Shown in pieces: positions 16,140 to 24,231 of a stretch of DNA of 35,145 nucleotides. Position numbers and translations under genes: made by a program. Positions within the stretch are counted from its first letter, which is position 1. Every line of letters starts with the position of its first letter. The notes below the pieces were generated by a model, which did not search any database, had not been told where the DNA came from, and saw nothing but the letters and a program-made list of their open reading frames with translations. The DNA is from Candidatus Hydrogenedentota bacterium (GTDB lineage Bacteria; Hydrogenedentota; Hydrogenedentia; Hydrogenedentales; CAITNO01): assembly GCA_012523015.1 (NCBI GenBank), contig JAAYJI010000083.1:1-35145 (forward strand). Reading direction: 5' to 3'.

Positions 16140-17186
16140 TTATCCTTCTTCCAATTCTTTAGGGTTGCGCATTAACGCGACGGCATCGTCATAACTGATA
16201 CGGTTTTCAAGATACAGCGTTTTAAGGCTGCGGTCCATGGTCGTCATGCCCACCTTCGCGCTCGTTTCCAAAATACTGTAAATTTGATGAGTTTTATTTT
16301 CACGTATCAAATTGGCAATAGCTTGGTTGTTGCGTAAGACTTCATAGGCAAGTATGCGCTGCTTCTTCTCTTTATGGGGTAAGAGCCGTTGTGAAATCAC
16401 CGCCAACAAGGTAAGAGACAATTGGAATCGGATTTGTTGTTGTTGGATGGCGGGGAATACGTCGGTTATGCGGTCTACGGCTTGGATAGCGTCATTGGTA
16501 TGGAGCGTCGCAAAAATGAGGTGGCCCGTTTCAGCCGCTGTGAGTGCCGCCTGAATGGTTTCGATATCGCGCATCTCACCAATCAAAATGACATCCGGGT
16601 CTTGTCTCAACACATACTTCAACGCACTGGAAAAGCTGTGCGTGTCATTGCCCACCTCACGCTGATCCACAATACTGCGTCGGTGGGGGTGCAGATATTC
16701 AATGGGATCTTCAATCGTGAGGATATGACAGGCACGGTGGGTGTTGATCAGATCAATAAGGGATGCTAAGGTGGTGGTTTTACCGCTTCCTGTCGGACCT
16801 GTCACCATGACGAGCCCTTGTTTATATTTCGCCAAGTCGGCAATGTGGTCAGGTAAACCGAGTTCCGAAAGACTGGGGATTTCTTCAGGGATAGGGCGCA
16901 GTGCCGCCGTGACCGCCCCCTTCTGGTAGTAGGTATTTACGCGGAAACGATGACCGTCGCTTGAGGCGAGGGAAAAATCCAACTCCTTATATTTCTCAAA
17001 GGTGAGCTGCTGCTCTTTCGTTAAAAAACTGTAAATGAGCGTTTGCGTTTGTTCCGACGTCAATGCATTTGTCTTTTGACGGTAAAGTTGACCGTTAATC
17101 CGTAAAATAGGGGGGGCATTGGCGCTGATTATTAAATCGGAGGCATTCTCACGGCGAACAAGATCAAACAGACTCTGTATATTCAT
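16140..17186 (-). CDS. pilT: Type IV pilus retraction ATPase
   Basis: This cytoplasmic hexameric ATPase depolymerises type IV pili, powering twitching motility and DNA uptake. The 348-residue length is typical. Walker A GPTGSGKT is at 130-137, the Asp box at ILTIEDPIEYLH, Walker B at VILIGEMRD (199-207, E204) and the His box at GHLIFATLHTND (221-232). The C-terminal retraction motif, AIRNLIRE in classic PilT, reads AIANLIRE here (289-296). The start has AAAGGGA close upstream. No other pilus gene is adjacent. The gene directly downstream, with a 4-base gap, is the GH95-like hydrolase. Confidence 0.94.
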   Translation of the reverse strand: MNIQSLFDLVRRENASDLIISANAPPILRINGQLYRQKTNALTSEQTQTLIYSFLTKEQQLTFEKYKELDFSLASSDGHRFRVNTYYQKGAVTAALRPIPEEIPSLSELGLPDHIADLAKYKQGLVMVTGPTGSGKTTTLASLIDLINTHRACHILTIEDPIEYLHPHRRSIVDQREVGNDTHSFSSALKYVLRQDPDVILIGEMRDIETIQAALTAAETGHLIFATLHTNDAIQAVDRITDVFPAIQQQQIRFQLSLTLLAVISQRLLPHKEKKQRILAYEVLRNNQAIANLIRENKTHQIYSILETSAKVGMTTMDRSLKTLYLENRISYDDAVALMRNPKELEEG

Positions 17187-17632
17187 CGTTCCCTTTCGGA
17201 ATTACAGCGAAAGACGGCGATAACCGGTGATTACACTGTGTCGTTTACACACTCGAAATCCATTTACAAACTTATACGAATAGCCCAGACCCTATTAGGA
17301 TATCAGATTGTATACGCGTGTTGCTATGACTTCTTTTTGAACCTGCGAACACAGGGAGGGGATACAAAACAAATTGTCCACCATTCCTCGGTGGCGGCGA
17401 CGGCGAAGAGTTCCAGTGACCGGTTCAGACCTCATGAGTCGCAGCAGGGCGGCACAAGCCATAAACAGGCAAGCAGTGCGAAGCACAAAGAACTGAATGA
17501 AGGTGCGTCACGGGTTATACTCATAGTCTTCAAAATCCTCTGACTTTGATTCTCGGGGAGGGGATTGAGTACACTGAATACGATGTTAGACGTCCCCTTT
17601 TAACCATTCCTTTAAGTTCAAAAAAGAGAAAT
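17187..17632. other. Intergenic region between pilT and surE (divergent)
   Basis: These 446 bases carry short open frames on both strands, none with a ribosome site and recognisable domain. A candidate surE promoter lies at its right end (listed separately). No hairpin or repeat stands out. Confidence 0.5.
17546..17575 (+). promoter_or_regulatory. Candidate promoter for surE
   Basis: TTGATT (17546-17551), an 18-base spacer, and TACACT (17570-17575) lie 57 bases before the surE ATG at 17633. Confidence 0.35.
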
Positions 17633-18421
17633 ATGTCAACTCCCCGAATATAAATAACCAATGATGACGGTATACGCGCGCCGGGGCTGCGCTATTTACA
17701 AGAGGCTATGTCCAAATTAGGCGAGGTCTTTGTCTATGCGCCCGATCGTGAACGAAGCGCCACAAGCCACGCCGTCAGTCTCCATTCACCCTTACGTGTT
17801 ACGGAAGTACGGCCCCGCTCCTTTGCCGTGGATGGCACGCCTGCGGACTGTGTTATTCTTGCTGTCCGCAAACTATTGGGTTTCAAACCGGATCTGGTCG
17901 TTGCGGGTATTAATCCCGGCGCGAATTTAGGCGACGATGTGACCTATTCCGGCACTGTTGCCGGAGCCTATGAGGGAATGCTTTGGGGCGTTCCTTCCAT
18001 TGCCGTTTCTCTCGTATCCTTTGATGCCTGTCACTACGAAACCGCTCAATGGGCGGCGGAAACGATCGCCTCTTTTGTACTCGAAAAAGGGTTGCCCGCA
18101 GATGTGATGCTTAATGTAAATCTGCCTGATCTCCCCCTTGATAGGATCTCGGGCATTGAGGTCACGTCCTTGGGCCGCCGCAATTATCATGATGAAATCG
18201 TAGAACGTAAAGATCCGCGTTCGGGCACCTATTATTGGATCGGAGGTTCTGAGCCGGGACATTACAAGTCGCCGGGCTCCGACTTCGAAGCTATCGGTGA
18301 AAATCGCGTCAGTGTGACCCCCCTCCGGCGTGACAGTACGCAGCACGATTTTTTGGATAGGCTGCGCCACGATCTCAGCGTCTCGGTTGATCATGACCCC
18401 AAAGTGACTGCACTCCAGTAA
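17633..18421 (+). pseudogene. surE: surE-like 5'/3'-nucleotidase with an in-frame TAA at codon 7
   Basis: SurE is a metal-dependent nucleotidase that hydrolyses nucleoside monophosphates. The frame from ATG 17633 reads MSTPRI, then TAA at 17651-17653, then ITNDDGIRAPGLRYLQEAM and on to a full SurE body. The metal-binding NDDG, RSATSHAVSLHSPL, GTPADC, VVAGINPGANLGDDVTYSGTVAGAYEG and NVNLP are all present in the same frame. Relatives have Ile-Leu-Leu/Ile-Thr-Asn-Asp-Asp-Gly here, so TTA (Leu) changed to TAA would explain it by one base. The next ATG (17708) would drop the NDDG aspartates and probably give an inactive protein. The rest of the frame is undamaged, so this is either a very recent nonsense mutation or a sequence error. 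No start codon other than ATA lies between TAA and NDDG. Confidence 0.8.
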
Positions 18422-18476
18422 GTGACCGTAGCCCGCGCTGCCGCGTTTTCCATACAGTGCTTCTTTCTACACGAGA

Positions 18477-19454
18477 ATGGTGATATCCATGCAGGATGAG
18501 CAATCGCCAACAGAGAATCCTTCGCCGAGGGACAATGATAACGGCGTGCCCGGATGGCTTCGCCGTGCTTATTCCCTGCTCTTTTATTTGGGGCTTGCCC
18601 CCTTGGTATTTTGGCTTATTCCGAAAAAACGTTCTTCTTATGAAGGAGTTCATCTTTACCAAGCACTGACCTTATGGGGGGCGGCGGTTTCAATTGTTCT
18701 GCTCTTACTGAGTCTTGTGCTTCTCTATTCTTTACTCATCATTCAGGACTCCTCGTGGGCAGATACCCGACTTTGGGAAGTACGTATACTCGGGCTGGGA
18801 CGCAAATCTTTTCTGGTCTGGGCGGTCTTTTGGATCTATGGCTTGTGGCGATGCCTGCGCGGGTCCTCAGTTCCCGTTCCTTTCCTAGCGTGGCTGTCAA
18901 AGCGCATTTCATTTCGCTATTTCAGCGCCATAACGGGAACGCTCGCATGGGCGCTCCTGCTTATCCTTCTTCCCTTCGCTTTTTATGCCGATCACCAAGT
19001 CTCCACAACGCCTGAATCAGGAAAAGTCATGCTCCTTTACGACGATCTGGATCTTTTCCCGAGGCCGCTTTTTTCCCTCGCCATGTATCCTGTCATACGG
19101 GAGACGCAACGCCGCTGGGGGGCGGGCAGTGCTGTACTGCTGCCTCTATCCCATGATACCGTCAATGAAGCCTTGTCCTATGGGAAATTCGTTTTTATTG
19201 GTTCTCACGGCGTCGCTGAAGGACTGCTTTTGCGTGACGGTTATTTCCGACCCGAAGATGTTTCCCTGCCCCAAGCCCATGACGCATTACAATATGTTTA
19301 TCTCGCAGGCTGCGACAGCGGGGCAGCCCGAAAAGAATGGGAGGCCGTGTTAGATCCGGCTGTTGTAAAAACCTTTGATCGGAAAACGCCGACTTTGGAA
19401 CACGTCCTTTGGTTGTGGACAGAGGGACCGCGACTCGTGCGTGCATTACATTAA
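18477..19454 (+). CDS. Four-helix membrane protein with C-terminal caspase/CHAT-like domain
   Basis: This 325-residue protein has four hydrophobic segments at about 32-49, 64-89, 111-125 and 151-170. A soluble C-terminal domain starts near 182. That domain shows two strand-plus-catalytic patterns: FVFIGSHGVAEG with H244, and QYVYLAGCDSG with C279. Clan CD cysteine peptidases (caspase, CHAT, gingipain relatives) carry His-Gly and then Ala-Cys at the ends of neighbouring strands, 30-45 residues apart; here the gap is 35. Peptidase activity is inference from this pattern. No known partner substrate is adjacent. Either the ATG at 18477 or the one at 18489 could be the start; neither has a strong ribosome site. 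It follows surE by 55 bases and converges on dapB with a 17-base gap. Confidence 0.6.
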   Translation: MVISMQDEQSPTENPSPRDNDNGVPGWLRRAYSLLFYLGLAPLVFWLIPKKRSSYEGVHLYQALTLWGAAVSIVLLLLSLVLLYSLLIIQDSSWADTRLWEVRILGLGRKSFLVWAVFWIYGLWRCLRGSSVPVPFLAWLSKRISFRYFSAITGTLAWALLLILLPFAFYADHQVSTTPESGKVMLLYDDLDLFPRPLFSLAMYPVIRETQRRWGAGSAVLLPLSHDTVNEALSYGKFVFIGSHGVAEGLLLRDGYFRPEDVSLPQAHDALQYVYLAGCDSGAARKEWEAVLDPAVVKTFDRKTPTLEHVLWLWTEGPRLVRALH

Positions 19455-19471
19455 AAAGGCCGCCCTGTTCT

Positions 19472-20272
19472 TTATTTCAAATTCAGCACATCCTGCATGT
19501 CATATAAGCCCGGAGCTGCGGCTGCTGCAAAGATTGCCGCTCGCAGAGCGCCCCGAGCAAAATTATCGCGGCTATGCGCTTTGTGGGTGAGTTCTATCCG
19601 TTCACCGCAGCCGATAAAGGACACCGTGTGTTCTCCGACTACATCGCCGCCTCGTAGGGCATGCACGCCGATTTGACGTTCCGGTCTGGCACCTACCATC
19701 CCTTCCCGCCCAAAGACAGCATCAGCGGGATAATCGAGACCCATGCCCGCTGCGGCCTGTTCTGCAAGCCGTATGGCGGTGCCGCTGGGGCTATCCTTCT
19801 TTTGGTTGTGGTGGATTTCCGTAATCTCGACATTATAATCCAAGCCCAGTTGCTTTGCAGTTTCCATAGTGAGTTTGAACAGCAAATTGACGCCTATGCT
19901 CATGTTGGGCGCGTAGACGATAGGGATCGCAGCGGCATATTCCTGCAGTTGTGCCACTTGTTCGGGGGAGAGTCCTGTTGTCCCCACAACGGCGGCCCGT
20001 TCCAAACGCCATGCCGTCTCCACATTGGTCAGGCACGCCTCGGCATGGGAGAAGTCAATCAGCACATGGGCATTCGCCATTTCGATATCTACGGAAGCAC
20101 CAAGAAATTGTTGATAGCTATTCCCTTTGGTATCGAACAATTGGATTCCTTCTCCCGAACAGGAGGGTAAATCAAAAGCGCCGGCAATTTCCAGGTCTTT
20201 GTTTTGAAAGGCCAACTCTAAAATACGGCGCCCCATGCGGCCGCAAGCGCCTGCTACACATATTTTAACCAT
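19472..20272 (-). CDS. dapB: 4-Hydroxy-tetrahydrodipicolinate reductase
   Basis: This enzyme catalyses the NAD(P)H-dependent reduction in the diaminopimelate/lysine pathway that supplies peptidoglycan and lysine. The 266-residue protein has the nucleotide motif VAGACGRMGRRI (6-17), VVGTTGLS, APNMSIGVNL, and the signature EIHHNQKKDSPSGTA with H154, H155 and K159. The ATG at 20272 has GAGGAG 8 bases upstream; the alternative TTG at 20275 is less likely. It lies 22 bases after the large GH13-like gene on the same strand, so it is probably the second gene of that operon, an odd pairing for an essential gene. Confidence 0.95.
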   Translation of the reverse strand: MVKICVAGACGRMGRRILELAFQNKDLEIAGAFDLPSCSGEGIQLFDTKGNSYQQFLGASVDIEMANAHVLIDFSHAEACLTNVETAWRLERAAVVGTTGLSPEQVAQLQEYAAAIPIVYAPNMSIGVNLLFKLTMETAKQLGLDYNVEITEIHHNQKKDSPSGTAIRLAEQAAAGMGLDYPADAVFGREGMVGARPERQIGVHALRGGDVVGEHTVSFIGCGERIELTHKAHSRDNFARGALRAAIFAAAAAPGLYDMQDVLNLK

Positions 20273-20294
20273 CAATAATTCTCCTCATTGCGTA

Positions 20295-23200
20295 TTAGTT
20301 CAGCGCGTGGAGTGCCCAATCGATATCGTAACCCGTATCGGATAAGGCAAGCACAATCTCCTGCAGATTTTCATAGCTGCTCAGCAGGCTGTCCACGTCG
20401 GGAACGGATGTTCTATTGAATGCCGCCAAATGCGTCAAAAATAACAGGAACATGACCCGTTCAAATTCTTCTTTGTTAATCCAGCGTTTCTGTGCATAAC
20501 GGTGTACCATCAAAAGGCGGCGCATTTCTTCGTTCTCGAAAAAATCATATAATAAGGAACCCCATATTTCCGTGTCCAGTTGGAGCAGCTTGCCGCGGTG
20601 GGCGAGACATTGACTCAGGGCATGGGCGTCTTGTTGGGCGCGCCATCCATCGCCTGAAGTCACCGTGAAAGCCTCGGTGACAGGCTTGATCAAAAGCCAG
20701 TCGCTCATCCACGTGTGCGCCAACTTCTCAGCAGCATGAAGGGGATCGTCGGAGGCGGATTCATCTGCCGACGCCTTCGAATGTTCCGCTTCCGCAGCCT
20801 TGGAGGAGAGCCGTGTTTCCGCCAAACGGCGGAGGATACAAAAGACAAGAGGCAATTGCCAAAAGCGGAGTTTCTCATCCGGTGACGCGTGTGTGCCGGG
20901 CACATAAGCGGCGAGATAATCGGTCACTGCTTCCGGCAAGGGCAGCTTGATTGCGTTGCGCGACCATTGTAACACGCTGCGCAAATCGTCATTCAACTTT
21001 TCGGTGAGATTGTCGGACACGCCTGCCTCACCTGTAAACTGATTAACACCATCCAGGAAGGCTTCCAGTTTTTCTTGCCACGGCCCTAAGATATGTGCTT
21101 CCTCTTCCGTTTCCATAACATGACGCAGCATATCAGCACACATAAAAGCTCGGAAAGGATCGAGTATCCCTTCCAAACGCAATTCCAGATAAGCTTCATC
21201 AACACTTGGGACGCCGGTTCCTGCCAATTTGCCGTGGAGACGTCCCCAAGAATTATCCTGATCCCGTAATTGTCGCACTACGAAAAAGACTTTGCTTTCA
21301 TAGGCATGCAATTCAAGATTTAATCCGACTTGATGCAGGCTTTCGCAATGATGCAAATATTCCAGTCCCGAGTGTACATCACGCCAGATCACATAGGCGC
21401 TTCGGTCCGTGTCGAGGTGAAGGGACTCCGCCAGCGTAGCGTGGCGCAGGATCGTTTCATCGCCCCGACCCTCATTAATCGCCGTGGAACGGTGCAACGT
21501 CCCGAGAGTCGTTGTATAGGCGTTGTTGTACACTACAAAAGCGTGTTCGTCGTGGTTGTGGTTGGAATAGGCGATCACATTTTCGTCCACCCAACCCTCC
21601 GCTACGGTGAAATCATAGAAAGCGAATTGCGCAGCGCCGCTGAATACATAGCGTTTCCTTGCCAAGGGGAAGATGTCGCGTTCATGGCGTTGGACGAAGT
21701 CCCGGTCAGCCTGTTCCTCTTTATAGGCACGGCGGTATTCCATGCCGTATTTTTCCGTCAAGCCCTCTATCTGACCATGTCCGAACATGGGCAGTCCCGG
21801 CAGGGTTACCAAGAGCGTTGCTACGCCAAAATATTTATCACCTTTGCCAAATTGGGCAATCGCGGTATCTTCATCAGGGTTATTCATGAAATTAACAAAG
21901 CGCTGCAGCACGGCAGGGCTGAATTCAAGAACATTTTTTATAGTCTGCCGAAATTTGCCGTTGTCCTCCATTTTCAACATGTTCATAAATGCACTGTTGT
22001 AGACGCGGTGCATGCCCAATGTTCGCACGAAATAGCCTTCCATGAGCCAGAAAGCTTCGGCGAGCAAGAGCGTGTCCGGCGCTTCCGCCGCCACACGATC
22101 CACCACTTCACGCCAAAACTCGTGGGGAAAGAGACGGTCGAATTCAGCACGATCCATGCTAAAGGCGGCACGGGAAGGGATGGCGCCGGCATCGCCCGCT
22201 TTCGGGAACCACAAGCGTTGATAATGTTTTTTCGCCAGGGTCATGGCAGCATCAAAACGAATGACAGGAAAACGGCGCGCCACCTCTAATATGGTTTGAA
22301 TTACCGCTTCCCGCGTGTCTTCGCGCATAAAATCCAGTTGGGCAGTGTCATTCCACGGCATACTGGTACCGTCGTTGCCGTGATAAATAAAGCGTTCTTT
22401 TCCTGTGTGGCGATCCACATGTTTGAAAACCACGGCGGCATCTTGATGGGACCAATAACCGTCTTCAATGAAAATACCCACCCGTCCGTCTTCAGAAAGA
22501 TCGGGCCCGTCGAAACGATAGGCAGGGTAGGGGGGAGCATCCAATTGTAAAAAGCGTTCCGGATGATCAGTGATCCATTTGGAATAGATGCCCATGTGGT
22601 TGGGTACCATGTCGCCGGCAAGGCGAATGCCCCGTTGGCGCGCCCGTTGGGTCAATTCTTGCAAGGCATGCTCACCGCCTAAATCGGCGGATATGGTGTA
22701 GTCATAGAGACTATAGGCGGAGGCGGCGGCTTCGGGATTGCCCATCCGCTGTTTGATATTTTGGGATGCCGGGCTCCGTTCCCATACGCCAATAAGCCAG
22801 AGCGCATTGATGCCCCAGCTAGCAAGTTGATCCAGTTCTTCATCCGGTATATCGCTCAAGAGACGTAGGTGTCGGTTGTATTTCTTCGACAGCTGATCAA
22901 GCCATACGTAAGCCAATTTTGCCAGCAGTACGACGTTGGGCATCCAGTCTTCATCGCGAGAAAAAGCCTCCGGCTCGGCATAGGCGGCATCATCAAAATA
23001 ATGGGCAGGAATGGGGCCGGGGCCTGTGCCGCGGAAAAAACTTTCTTCCCGCATAACTCCTTGGATGAGGATCCAGCCTTCAATCAGGCTCGCGGGAAGC
23101 AAATCCCGATAGCGGTTGATCAGATAATTGAGCTGCCCTTCTAAAGAATCGGGACACCGACGTATGGGCTCCCTCAGGATATCGAAAAGGGTCATCTTGA

Positions 23201-23831
23201 GAGCAGGTGAAAGGGGCTGTACATCGAACCACCTTTCAAAAGATTGGATAAAACGATAGAGAGGCACTTGCTTTTGCAGTACTTCATCATCGAAAAGGGG
23301 CACGTATCGTTTTAATGCAGGGTTTTCATGGTCCACCCGCAAAATAAACATTTCTAAAAGGGTGTACTTAATATGAGCCCATTCGTTGGTAACGCCGTCT
23401 TTATAATCTTGGCGAGACTGCTGCTCTTCTATAATACTGCGGGGCGGATAATAATCGATAAAGCCGTTTAAAACATCATCCCAATTTTCTAGACCCAAGT
23501 CTCTTTTTACATGTCCTATTCCACCATCCAAGGTGTCGGGATATTCTGTTTTTGTGTATAAGGTCAAAAGAAAGCGATAGATCTCGTGGAGCAGCATGAT
23601 GCCCATGAGCTCCCCCGAGCGTAAAGCTTTCATCCCTTTGTCTTGGGCCGCAAGACGGTCATTGTACTGATGCGCCAATAATTGCGCGTACTGACTGCGC
23701 GATACGGCGGCGTCGTGAGACCGTAAAGGGAAGAGTGCGTTTTTGCTATAAAGAGCCGTTGCCTCTTTATGTAACGAGAGTCCGAAAGGAAAATAAAATT
23801 CATTCTCTTCGCGAGTCGTTATGTTGGACAT
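20295..23831 (-). CDS. Very large alpha-amylase-family (GH13) protein with long flanking domains
   Basis: This 1178-residue protein without a signal peptide has a central GH13 barrel with the four conserved regions. Region I is DMVPNH (407-412). Region II is VIRFDAAMT with nucleophile D527. Region III is LLLAEAFW with acid E592. Region IV is NNPDEDT with D653. INALWLIGVWERSPAS and FGHGQIEGL are also typical of GH13. About 320 helical-looking residues precede the barrel and about 400 follow it, and I recognise no known domain in either. The reading suggests an intracellular alpha-glucan or glycosyl-transfer enzyme (glycogen- or trehalose-like chemistry), but specificity is unknown. The ribosome site is weak (GAAAGAAG). 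A promoter lies 41 bases upstream and dapB follows by 22 bases. Confidence 0.82.
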   Translation of the reverse strand: MSNITTREENEFYFPFGLSLHKEATALYSKNALFPLRSHDAAVSRSQYAQLLAHQYNDRLAAQDKGMKALRSGELMGIMLLHEIYRFLLTLYTKTEYPDTLDGGIGHVKRDLGLENWDDVLNGFIDYYPPRSIIEEQQSRQDYKDGVTNEWAHIKYTLLEMFILRVDHENPALKRYVPLFDDEVLQKQVPLYRFIQSFERWFDVQPLSPALKMTLFDILREPIRRCPDSLEGQLNYLINRYRDLLPASLIEGWILIQGVMREESFFRGTGPGPIPAHYFDDAAYAEPEAFSRDEDWMPNVVLLAKLAYVWLDQLSKKYNRHLRLLSDIPDEELDQLASWGINALWLIGVWERSPASQNIKQRMGNPEAAASAYSLYDYTISADLGGEHALQELTQRARQRGIRLAGDMVPNHMGIYSKWITDHPERFLQLDAPPYPAYRFDGPDLSEDGRVGIFIEDGYWSHQDAAVVFKHVDRHTGKERFIYHGNDGTSMPWNDTAQLDFMREDTREAVIQTILEVARRFPVIRFDAAMTLAKKHYQRLWFPKAGDAGAIPSRAAFSMDRAEFDRLFPHEFWREVVDRVAAEAPDTLLLAEAFWLMEGYFVRTLGMHRVYNSAFMNMLKMEDNGKFRQTIKNVLEFSPAVLQRFVNFMNNPDEDTAIAQFGKGDKYFGVATLLVTLPGLPMFGHGQIEGLTEKYGMEYRRAYKEEQADRDFVQRHERDIFPLARKRYVFSGAAQFAFYDFTVAEGWVDENVIAYSNHNHDEHAFVVYNNAYTTTLGTLHRSTAINEGRGDETILRHATLAESLHLDTDRSAYVIWRDVHSGLEYLHHCESLHQVGLNLELHAYESKVFFVVRQLRDQDNSWGRLHGKLAGTGVPSVDEAYLELRLEGILDPFRAFMCADMLRHVMETEEEAHILGPWQEKLEAFLDGVNQFTGEAGVSDNLTEKLNDDLRSVLQWSRNAIKLPLPEAVTDYLAAYVPGTHASPDEKLRFWQLPLVFCILRRLAETRLSSKAAEAEHSKASADESASDDPLHAAEKLAHTWMSDWLLIKPVTEAFTVTSGDGWRAQQDAHALSQCLAHRGKLLQLDTEIWGSLLYDFFENEEMRRLLMVHRYAQKRWINKEEFERVMFLLFLTHLAAFNRTSVPDVDSLLSSYENLQEIVLALSDTGYDIDWALHALN

Positions 23832-24231
23832 AAGCTTCTTTCACTCATTTATAGTGTTCTTTACTGTATCATTTATAACAGGATTTTGGGGACTGTGAAA
23901 GGCATTCTAAAAACAAGCCATTCACGGCTGTTGATTCTCAATGGATTGGTTATCGGATCGCATCGCTTCCCATAGATCCTGCCCATACAGTCCTTGCTAT
24001 GGCTATAGTCTATCACACCACCTTATCCTTAGTCGCAAGAACAGGAACACCGCGTCGATAGGGTTTTATAAAAAGAGAGTTGTACGGAATCAACTCAAGG
24101 CCATTTTTAACAGGAAGAGGATAGGTTTTAAATACTGTTGGTCTAAATAGTGAAATAACATCGGTCTATTGCCCATAATAGAGAGGCACATCATGAAAAT
24201 ACAACCGCTTGTAAATAAAGGGAGAAGTACG
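23832..24231. other. Divergent intergenic region between the GH13-like and GH2 genes
   Basis: These 400 bases hold the GH13 promoter and a short run of starts for the GH2 gene. TTAACA at about 24107 is followed by an AT-rich stretch that could be a weak GH2 promoter, but spacing is poor. No gene is supported. Confidence 0.5.
23872..23899 (-). promoter_or_regulatory. Sigma70-type promoter for the GH13-dapB unit
   Basis: On the minus strand TTCACA (23899-23894) and TATAAA (23877-23872) are separated by 16 bases, each matching consensus at 5 of 6. The leader to the ATG would be about 35 bases. Confidence 0.5.

Noticed and set aside
17238-17543. Open frame of 101 codons on the plus strand between pilT and surE, with short frames opposite (e.g. 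17432-17524 minus, 30 residues with a hydrophobic run).
   Set aside because: No good ribosome site, no recognisable domain, and composition typical of non-coding sequence. The hydrophobic minus-strand peptide is too short to support alone.
21330-22289. 319-codon plus-strand frame inside the GH13-like gene.
   Set aside because: Antisense shadow; the minus-strand frame holds all four GH13 catalytic regions.
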